A DNA stretch of 5,803 nt from contig PMOP01000381.1 in the NCBI GenBank assembly GCA_003161495.1, positions 5,482 through 11,284 of the forward strand, given 5' to 3'. Positions 1-4,705 of the stretch are shown in pieces. Origin of the DNA: Acidobacteriota bacterium. GTDB lineage: Bacteria > Acidobacteriota > Terriglobia > Acidiferrales > UBA7541. The notes beneath the pieces are model-generated. The model was not told the DNA's origin and made no database searches. It saw nothing but the letters and a program-made list of their open reading frames with translations. How positions within the stretch are numbered: position 1 is the first letter of the stretch; every line of letters starts with the position of its first letter. A program made the translations under genes and the position numbers.

Positions 1-998
1 TTGTGATTCAAGATGGTGAGCGTGCTCTCCAGGCTTTTCACGATGTCCACGTTTTGCACGGGCGACTGGTCCATGTACGTGTATTCCTTGATCGCGAGGA
101 CCAGGTCGGAAATGCGCGACGCGCTGCTTTCAATTTCGTCCAGCAGACTGAGCACCTCGACCAAGGCGCCGATTCGCACGAGCGCCGCGCGAGCCGTCCC
201 GGAGTCGAGCGCCCCGAACAGTGTTTCCAGCACCTCGGGCTGAACATTTCTGCGCGCGAGGCCGGCCGACAGTTGCCACAAATCGTTCTGTCCATGGCTG
301 CGCAACAGGGAATCCAACTGGTCTTCCAGTTCGCTCATCGCCAAAGTGTCAGGGGGCGGCTCATTCTGCTGGGCGAGCGAGGCTTCCAATTTGTCGATCT
401 CCGCTTTTTGCGTGGGAGTCAGCTCGCGGCTTCCCAGATCGTGGCTGGCGTCCTTGATGCGTTTCAGAATGTCGCGCAACTGGCTGGCGGCGCGTTTCGC
501 GGCGGACGCTGGATTATTCAGCTCATGAGCGAGCCCGGCGGAAAGTTTTCCGAGCGCCGCCAGACGGTCGCGTTGCTGTTCCCTGCGCGTCGTCTCGCGA
601 ACGCGATCGGTCATCATGCCGACGAGGCGCTGGGTAAGCTCGGGCATTCTCTGCACCAGGTCGTGATACTTCGACTCTGGAAATCGCAGGATGCGGCAAT
701 CGGTCAAGGCGCGAGCGCCGAACGTGAACGTTTTCATTCTTGAAAAAGGCAGCCGTCCGGTCACCTGGCCGGCTTCGATCGTAATGATCATGGTCTCGCC
801 GCCGATATCGCCGCGCGCCTGGAGCTGGCCTTCCACAAGGACAAACATGGCGTCGGCCGTCTCACCCGGAGTGATCAGCGTGTCACCCGCATGGAAGCGC
901 AATTCCTCGGCCTGGCCGATGAACCATTCGATCTGGTCCTCCGGCAAGTCGGCGAAGACAGGGAAGCGCAGCAGCTCGGAAATTTCAGTCATGGGCAT
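1..998 (-). CDS. Sensor histidine kinase with N-terminal cNMP-binding-like domain (C-terminus beyond left edge)
   Basis: The minus-strand frame is open from ATG at 998 to the window edge, giving 332 visible residues. Residues about 8-130 read as a cyclic-nucleotide-binding (CRP-type) beta-roll, with GDTLITPGETADAMFVLVEG at 38-57. The usual phosphate-binding cassette is replaced by GQVTGRLPFSR (77-87), so binding of cAMP or cGMP is doubtful. A HisKA dimerisation helix follows, with the H-box AGLAHELNNP at 154-163 and H158 as the predicted phosphorylated residue. A long charged helical region (170-330) ends in LTILNH, the usual lead into the ATPase domain, which lies outside the window. No transmembrane segment is visible, so a soluble cytoplasmic kinase is likely. 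It lies downstream of the receiver-flavoprotein gene on the same strand, and that protein is its probable substrate. ATG at 992 is an alternative start. Neither start has a clear Shine-Dalgarno sequence, because a repeat ends 2 nt upstream of 998. Confidence 0.88.
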   Translation of the reverse strand, partial: MPMTEISELLRFPVFADLPEDQIEWFIGQAEELRFHAGDTLITPGETADAMFVLVEGQLQARGDIGGETMIITIEAGQVTGRLPFSRMKTFTFGARALTDCRILRFPESKYHDLVQRMPELTQRLVGMMTDRVRETTRREQQRDRLAALGKLSAGLAHELNNPASAAKRAASQLRDILKRIKDASHDLGSRELTPTQKAEIDKLEASLAQQNEPPPDTLAMSELEDQLDSLLRSHGQNDLWQLSAGLARRNVQPEVLETLFGALDSGTARAALVRIGALVEVLSLLDEIESSASRISDLVLAIKEYTYMDQSPVQNVDIVKSLESTLTILNH

Positions 999-1000
999 TT

Positions 1001-1102
1001 GTAGCGCAGGCACTCTTGCCTGCGCGGGTTTTGCAAATCACAGGAACGCGGACGGCGTTTTGGCAGCTTACAAAATCGCACAGGCAAGACTGCCTGTGCT
1101 AC
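1001..1102. repeat. REP-type inverted repeat pair A (BIME-like)
   Basis: Two inverted copies of a short hairpin face each other, with their GTAG ends outward: left about 1001-1034, right about 1064-1102. The left copy starts GTAG and folds with arms GCGCAGGCA and TGCCTGCGC around CTCT. The right copy (read on the minus strand) has arms GCACAGGCA and TGCCTGTGC around GTCT. The left copy differs from every other copy by paired changes in both arms, which keep the stem intact. The pair fills 102 of the 115 nt between the flavoprotein stop and the kinase start. Confidence 0.85.
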
Positions 1103-1113
1103 GCGAATCTCTC

Positions 1114-2784
1114 TCATTGCACTTTACTCAAATACTGATGGATGAACTGCACAGCCACCGACCCTTCGCCAACTCCGGAAGCCACGCGCTTGACCGAGCC
1201 GTGCCGCACGTCGCCGACAGCAAAAATTCCCGGCACATTCGTTTCGAGCAGGAAGGGATCGCGTTCCAGCGTCCAGCCCTTCGGATGCTGGCCACCGGCA
1301 AGGAGGTCGGGACCCGTCAAGAGAAAGCCGCGCTCGTCGCGCTCGACCATCCCGGCCAGCCAGTCCGTTCGAGGCAGTGCGCCGATAAAAATAAACACGG
1401 AGTTGGCCGGAACGCGCTCGGTCTTGCCGGTATCCGAACACAACACAGAAATTTCCTCGAGGTGCGTTTCGCCGTGCACTTCGGTCACGCCGGCGTGCGC
1501 CCAGACTTGAATTTTGGGCGTCTCCTTGATTTGATCGATCAGGTATTGCGACATGGTGCTTGAAAGAGAACTTCCGCGCACGAGGATAAAAACTTTTTCC
1601 GCGTACTTGGCAAAATTCATGGCCGCCTGCCCCGCGGAATTTGCGCCGCCCACAACGTAAACTGTTTCTCCAACGCAGGAAATCGCTTCCGTCGCGCCGC
1701 CGCCGTAGTAAACGCCCGCGCCCTGCAGGCGATCGATCCCGGGCGCGTCGAGGCGCCGCCACTGCACTCCGGTGGCGATCATCAGCGCGTGGCAGGAAAA
1801 TTCGCTGCCGTCGGCCAGCTTGATGATGCGGTAGGGGCCCTCGATCCGGACTTCCGATGCTTCCGCCGCCAGAATTTCCACGCCGAATCTTTGCGCCTGC
1901 ACGACGGCGCGGCGCGCCAGATCGCCGCCGCTGAGCCCTGCCGGAAATCCCAGATAATTTTCGATTCGCGAACTCATGCCCGCCTGCCCGCCCGGCGCTT
2001 CGCGCTCGACGATCACGGTGTGCAAGCCTTCCGAAGCTCCATACACGGCGGCGGCGAGGCCCGCGGGCCCTCCGCCAACGATCGCCAGATCGTAGAAATT
2101 AGTTTGCGCGCGCGTCCGCAGGCCCACTTTTTGCGCCACTTGCGCGGGATTGCATTCGAGAAGTTTTGTCCCGTCAGGAAAAAGAACGATGGGAAGGCTG
2201 GTCGCTTCCGGCCCCAAACTTTCCAGGAGAAGTTTCGTTTCCGGATCGGTCGCGGAAATTTCCGCGTCGATCCACTGGTAGGGGACGTGATTGCGCGCCA
2301 GGAAATCGCGCAATTCATAGGAGCGCGGCGACCATCGCGTGCCGAGCACGCGAATTCCGGAGTAGGCCGGATGGTGGGAAGCTTGCCAGTCGCCAAGCAA
2401 ATCGTCGAGCTGCGGATAAAGATGCTCGGTCGGAGGATCCCACGGCTTCATGAAAAAATAATGGATGCTGGCCTGATTGATCGCGCCGATCGCGGCGGTC
2501 GTGTCGGCATAGGCGGTGAGCAGGGCGCGCTTGGCATCGGGATAAATGCGCATGGCCTCCTGCAGGAAGTGCACGCCGTCGATGCGCGGCATGCGCTGGT
2601 CGGCCAGCAGCAGCGCCACGTCGTCGCTGCGCAGCTTCAGCTGCTTCAAAAGATCGAGCGCGCCTTCGGGAGATCCGCTGCCAAGCACGCGATAGTCGCC
2701 GCCGTACTGCGATCGCAGATCGCGTTCAATCGCCCGCAAAACATCGGCGTCGTCGTCCACGCTGAGCAAGATTGGTTTCGCCAT
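1114..2784 (-). CDS. Fused response regulator / glutaredoxin-fold / thioredoxin-reductase-like FAD oxidoreductase
   Basis: The protein is 556 residues with three modules. Residues 1-125 are a receiver domain: acidic D10-D12, phosphoacceptor D62 in LLLADQRMP, T90 and K113 in FMKPW. Residues about 144-222 resemble a glutaredoxin/thioredoxin fold with the cis-proline loop TSLPIVLF (196-203). The active site reads WSPRS (151-155), with no cysteine. Residues about 230-556 are a two-domain flavoprotein of the thioredoxin reductase superfamily: FAD motif GGGPAG (237-242), NAD(P)H motif VVGGANSAGQ (377-386) and C-terminal FAD motif PGIFAVGD (518-525). Where thioredoxin reductase has CATC this protein has YYGGGATEA (359-367), and there is no CxxC anywhere (cysteines only at 211, 331, 370 and 449). 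It is therefore probably a phosphorylation-controlled NAD(P)H flavoprotein rather than a true thioredoxin reductase. The start at 2784 fits the receiver N-terminus, with a weak purine-rich stretch upstream. The histidine kinase gene follows on the same strand. Confidence 0.93.
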   Translation of the reverse strand: MAKPILLSVDDDADVLRAIERDLRSQYGGDYRVLGSGSPEGALDLLKQLKLRSDDVALLLADQRMPRIDGVHFLQEAMRIYPDAKRALLTAYADTTAAIGAINQASIHYFFMKPWDPPTEHLYPQLDDLLGDWQASHHPAYSGIRVLGTRWSPRSYELRDFLARNHVPYQWIDAEISATDPETKLLLESLGPEATSLPIVLFPDGTKLLECNPAQVAQKVGLRTRAQTNFYDLAIVGGGPAGLAAAVYGASEGLHTVIVEREAPGGQAGMSSRIENYLGFPAGLSGGDLARRAVVQAQRFGVEILAAEASEVRIEGPYRIIKLADGSEFSCHALMIATGVQWRRLDAPGIDRLQGAGVYYGGGATEAISCVGETVYVVGGANSAGQAAMNFAKYAEKVFILVRGSSLSSTMSQYLIDQIKETPKIQVWAHAGVTEVHGETHLEEISVLCSDTGKTERVPANSVFIFIGALPRTDWLAGMVERDERGFLLTGPDLLAGGQHPKGWTLERDPFLLETNVPGIFAVGDVRHGSVKRVASGVGEGSVAVQFIHQYLSKVQ

Positions 2785-2802
2785 GGTCGGTCTCTATCTC
2801 GG

Positions 2803-2815
2803 TTCGATGATCGAA
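2803..2815. promoter_or_regulatory. 13-bp palindrome upstream of the flavoprotein gene
   Basis: TTCGAT-G-ATCGAA is a perfect palindrome around one central base. It lies 18 bp upstream of the ATG at 2784, and another ATCGA follows at once (2817-2821). Its position would suit an operator or part of the mRNA leader. There is no known regulator to match it to, so the role is an inference. Confidence 0.3.
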
Positions 2816-2889
2816 AATCGAGCTAAGTTCCAAAGCACTCCGGGCCGGTGTCGCTGGATTGGATGCAAGCAGCCTACATTGGTCGCAGA

Positions 2890-2895
2890 ATTATA
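2890..2895 (-). promoter_or_regulatory. Candidate -10 box for the flavoprotein-kinase operon
   Basis: Read on the minus strand this is a perfect TATAAT, 105 nt upstream of the flavoprotein start codon and just outside REP pair B. No convincing -35 hexamer sits 16-18 bp further upstream. It is the best sigma70-like hexamer in the divergent region, but perfect hexamers also arise by chance in AT-richer gaps. Confidence 0.35.
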
Positions 2896-2922
2896 CAGCG
2901 GACAAAGAATTTTCGCCCGCAA

Positions 2923-3139
2923 GTAGCACAGGCACTCTTGCCTGTGCGGTTTTCGCGATCGCAAATAAATCGACGCTGCCCGGGGATAGCGGGGCGGCGT
3001 GGCGGGAAGGGGGTGCTTTAGCTGAAAGCGAGTGCTTGGGCTGAAAACGAGTCCCTTTGCTGAAAGCGGCTCCCCTATTTGAAAGCGGATAGTATTGTCT
3101 CAGCTTACAAAACCGCACAGGCAAGAGTGCCTGTGCTAC
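2923..3139. repeat. REP-type inverted repeat pair B, upstream of the transposase gene
   Basis: The two arms, 2923-2953 and 3109-3139, are perfect 31-bp inverted copies, each starting GTAG at the outer end. Each arm folds by itself through GCACAGGCA and TGCCTGTGC around CTCT. Inside the arms the left copy continues TTTTCGCGATCGC, while the right copy (minus strand) continues TTTTGTAAGCTG, so the two halves are distinct subtypes. The 155-bp spacer contains the 19-bp tandem array. The pair ends 34 bp before the RAYT start codon. Confidence 0.9.
3013..3088. repeat. Four-copy 19-bp degenerate tandem repeat
   Basis: Four contiguous 19-bp units lie at 3013-3031, 3032-3050, 3051-3069 and 3070-3088. 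The first reads GTGCTTTAGCTGAAAGCGA, and the core TGAAAGCG (TGAAAACG in unit 2) recurs in register in all four. Since 19 is not a multiple of three, the array is not coding. It sits between the arms of REP pair B, 86 bp before the transposase start. It could be an iteron-like protein-binding array or slippage-derived spacer DNA. Confidence 0.8.
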
Positions 3140-3173
3140 CAAACACACGCGCTTTGTGCTACAGTCACGAACG

Positions 3174-3722
3174 ATGACTGTCAATTTCTATCGGCGCAAT
3201 CTGCCGCATTGGCAACCGGATAACTGCTCGATCTTTGTGACCTGGCGTTTGTATGGCTCCTTGCCGAAGGGCTTCTCGCAGCACCTGCTCAAATTTAGCG
3301 GCGAACCCGGAAAGCAGTTTCTTAACGCGGACCGCGTGCTGGACACAGGTTCCAGCGGCCCGCTTTGGCTGAACGATCCTGAAATTGCTCGCAATACGCA
3401 ACACGCGATCGAGCATGGGGCCGAACTCGGGCATTATGTATTGCGAGCCTACACGATCATGCCCAATCATGTGCACGTCCTTCTCGACCCTCTTGTGCCG
3501 CTCGACAAGCTCACCATCGGCATCAAGGGTGTCTCGGCCCGCGCTGCCAACGCCCGACTCGGCCGCAGCGAAATGCGGTTCTGGCAGGACGAATCGTTCG
3601 ATCATTGGATCCGCGGCCCCGGAGAGTACGCCAAAATCCTCTCCTACATCGAAAACAACGCCGTGAAAGCGCATTTGTGCGCGAACCCCCAGGACTGGCC
3701 CTGGTCGAGTGCCCACAAGTAG
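3174..3722 (+). CDS. REP-associated tyrosine transposase (RAYT, Y1/HUH family)
   Basis: The product is 182 residues. RAYTs are single-domain HUH nucleases related to IS200/IS605 TnpA. They are thought to act on single-stranded REP hairpins through a 5'-phosphotyrosine intermediate. The metal-binding HUH motif is MPNHVHVLL (96-104, H99 and H101). Two family signatures follow: FWQDESFDHWIR (136-147) and SYIENNAVKAHL (157-168), where Y158 is the likely nucleophile. The tail NPQDWPWSSAHK is also typical. The N-terminus (FYRRNLPHWQPDNCSIFVTW) fits the family and supports ATG at 3174 over an in-frame GTG at 3156. All catalytic residues seem present, so the gene may be active. It lies between REP pairs B and C, and its TAG stop is part of the GTAG foot of pair C. 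No strong ribosome binding site is visible. Confidence 0.93.
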   Translation: MTVNFYRRNLPHWQPDNCSIFVTWRLYGSLPKGFSQHLLKFSGEPGKQFLNADRVLDTGSSGPLWLNDPEIARNTQHAIEHGAELGHYVLRAYTIMPNHVHVLLDPLVPLDKLTIGIKGVSARAANARLGRSEMRFWQDESFDHWIRGPGEYAKILSYIENNAVKAHLCANPQDWPWSSAHK

Positions 3723-3831
3723 CACAGGCACTCTTGCCTGTGCGGTTTTGGCAAATGTAGCTACGTCGATCTCCCCAGCTACGTCGATCTCGTACCGGCA
3801 GCCCATAACCCCGCACAGGCAAGAGTGCTAC
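3719..3831. repeat. REP-type inverted repeat pair C, overlapping two stop codons
   Basis: The left copy starts with GTAG at 3719-3722 and has the intact hairpin (GCACAGGCA and TGCCTGTGC around CTCT). The right copy ends with CTAC at 3828-3831 but has lost 6 bp from one stem arm (read on the minus strand, GTAGCACTCTTGCC), so it cannot form the full hairpin. The plus-strand transposase ends with the TAG at 3720-3722. The minus-strand zinc-motif gene ends with the TAG at 3830-3828. The two genes are convergent on this pair. Confidence 0.85.
3759..3791. repeat. Two-copy direct repeat, 18-bp period
   Basis: AGCTACGTCGATCTC occurs at 3759-3773 and again at 3777-3791, separated by CCC. It fills most of the spacer of REP pair C. 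Confidence 0.75.
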
Positions 3832-4442
3832 TTGTCCCTCCACATCTCAAACAAGTCCTCGATGCGGGCGTCATCTTCCAGCCAGGGGCTGGCCTTGAAG
3901 CACATCAGGAAATCAAACGCGGCGTTCAGCTCTGCCTCCGCGTGGTAGAAGCGGGCCAGCGCGCCCCAGGCAAGTTCCTGCTCATCGGGCGTGAGCGCGC
4001 CGCTGGCCAGCGCGCGCCCAGCCCGCAGCGCCGCTCGCGAAAGTCCCACATGCTTGTCGGATACATGGCGCAGACGCGCTTCCCGCCAGCGCGCGAAGTC
4101 GCGGATAGCGGTCTCGTGCCGCCGCCGGCGCAATTCGCGGCGCAGCATCCCAGTGGCGCATGCTTCAGCTTGCGGGGTTTGGTTAGAAGGACTGCGCCCG
4201 CCCTGGCTACCAACCCCCGCAAGCTGAAGCATGCGCCACCGGGGCCCGTAACCCAATTCGCGCGCAAGCTGATAGCGATTCGCTTTCCAACCGCAGCGGA
4301 AGCAGTGCGCCACCTCGTCGTTGTAGCCGACCGTGCCGCGCGAGCCTCCCTGGCAGCGCGCACAGTCCGCACGCCTGTCCGTGCGCAGGCGAAATCCTCC
4401 CCACGCGAGCAAGTCGCGCAGCGAAGGCGGCAAGGGAGGCAT
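3828..4442 (-). CDS. Uncharacterised protein with primase-like C2-C2 zinc motif and in-frame palindrome insert
   Basis: The product is 204 residues from ATG at 4442 and is not a family I can name. Residues 24-61 carry C27-x2-C30-x16-C47-x2-C50 with AHCFRCGWKANRYQLARELG. This resembles the CHC2-type zinc ribbon of DnaG primases, so nucleic-acid binding is plausible. No primase catalytic (TOPRIM) domain follows. Residues about 69-97 are encoded by an 87-bp palindrome; removing it restores a smooth junction GYGPRGMLRREL. The rest is basic and helical (RRELRRRRHETAIRDFARWR), then acidic (SPWLEDDARIEDLFEMWRDK). The frame is open 28 codons further upstream, but that extension translates REP pair D, so I chose 4442. 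The REP foot begins 7 nt upstream of the ATG and no Shine-Dalgarno sequence is evident. The stop codon lies in REP pair C. It could be a small accessory or mobile-element gene, or a decaying gene that is still open. Confidence 0.65.
   Translation of the reverse strand: MPPLPPSLRDLLAWGGFRLRTDRRADCARCQGGSRGTVGYNDEVAHCFRCGWKANRYQLARELGYGPRWRMLQLAGVGSQGGRSPSNQTPQAEACATGMLRRELRRRRHETAIRDFARWREARLRHVSDKHVGLSRAALRAGRALASGALTPDEQELAWGALARFYHAEAELNAAFDFLMCFKASPWLEDDARIEDLFEMWRDK
4153..4239. repeat. 87-bp palindromic element inside the zinc-motif gene
   Basis: Arms 4153-4183 and 4209-4239 are inverted repeats of 31 bp with one mismatch (4178/4214). The outer 25 bp are perfect and begin GTGGCGCATGCTTCAGC. 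The loop is 25 nt. The sequence is unrelated to the GTAG repeats, so this is a second palindrome family. Its 87 bp are exactly 29 codons with no stop in the frame of the host gene, adding residues such as QLAGVGSQGGRSPSNQTPQA. It may be a non-autonomous MITE-like or coding-compatible palindromic element. Confidence 0.85.
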
Positions 4443-4449
4443 GGCTTGG

Positions 4450-4602
4450 GTAGCACAGGCACTCTTGCCTGTGCGGTTTTCGCAATCGCGGTTGAAGCGG
4501 AGGAACGCTGTGGAAGCCAGGAACACCGTGGAAGCCAGAATCGTCGAAGCCGAGGTGTGCTTACAGCTTACAAAATCGCACAGGCAAGAGCGCCTGTGCT
4601 AC
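4450..4602. repeat. REP-type inverted repeat pair D
   Basis: The left copy (4450-4483) has the GTAG foot, the intact hairpin and the TTTTCGC extension of the left subtype. The right copy (4564-4602), read on the minus strand, has the GTAG foot, two base differences from the consensus (one in the stem next to the loop) and the TTTTGTAAGCTG extension of the right subtype. The pair lies between the gltD stop and the start of the zinc-motif gene, in the same orientation as pairs A-C. Confidence 0.88.
4491..4555. repeat. Degenerate 18-19-bp tandem repeat in the spacer of pair D
   Basis: Units begin at 4491 (GTTGAAGCGGAGGAACGCT), 4510 (GTGGAAGCCAGGAACACC) and 4528 (GTGGAAGCCAGAATCGTC), with a partial fourth at 4546 (GAAGCCGAGG). 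The shared core is GAAGCC or GAAGCG. The sequence differs from the tandem arrays in pairs B and C, but the unit length is similar. Confidence 0.55.
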
Positions 4603-4667
4603 TGCTGAGAATACCCGTGACGGGGGGTGCGCGTTGGTATACTTCTGCGACAATCATTATAACACTG

Positions 4668-4686
4668 AAGTCAAGTTCCTTGACTT
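4668..4686. terminator. Short perfect hairpin downstream of gltD
   Basis: AAGTCAAG-TTC-CTTGACTT is a perfect 8-bp stem with a 3-nt loop, starting 19 nt after the gltD stop codon on the minus strand. Its position fits transcript end formation or 3' protection. The stem is not GC-rich and no T-run follows on the minus strand (CAGTGTTATAATG), so a classical intrinsic terminator is not demonstrated. Confidence 0.4.
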
Positions 4687-4705
4687 TCGGGCAGCGGGTG
4701 AATTT

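Larger units (their letters stand above)
2785..3173. other. Divergent intergenic region
   Basis: This 389-nt gap separates the flavoprotein gene (minus) from the transposase gene (plus). It holds, in order, a small palindrome, a candidate -10 box, REP pair B and a four-copy 19-bp tandem repeat between the two arms of that pair. The last 34 nt before the transposase start contain one more GTGCTAC (3156-3162), the reverse complement of the REP foot, without a hairpin. I see no protein-coding or RNA gene in it. Confidence 0.8.

Noticed and set aside
3..743. Long plus-strand open frame opposite the kinase
   Set aside because: It is antisense to a minus-strand frame with clear cNMP-fold and HisKA motifs. 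Its translation is R/Q/H-rich with no domain, as expected for the complement of GC-rich coding DNA.
1114..2784. Naming the flavoprotein trxB
   Set aside because: The CATC dithiol and the CPYC motif are absent, and a receiver domain is present, so the symbol would imply an unsupported function.
1789..2826. 345-codon plus-strand open frame opposite the flavoprotein gene
   Set aside because: The opposite strand encodes conserved receiver and FAD motifs. This frame shows no recognisable domain.
3156..3173. GTG start for the transposase
   Set aside because: The ATG at 3174 directly precedes the conserved FYRRNLPHW start of the family, and the extra six residues add nothing recognisable.
4443..4526. 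Longer start for the zinc-motif gene at 4526
   Set aside because: The extra 28 residues (for example NRTGKSACATQA) are mostly translation of REP pair D, so the ATG at 4442 is preferred.
1001..4602. CRISPR array
   Set aside because: Repeats are inverted pairs with irregular spacing of about 100 to over 1800 bp and genes between them. There are no uniform spacers.
4656..4686. Minus-strand promoter with TTGACT and TATAAT after gltD
   Set aside because: The two hexamers are only 7 bp apart instead of about 17, and TTGACT is part of the perfect 8-bp hairpin, so the pairing is not a valid promoter.
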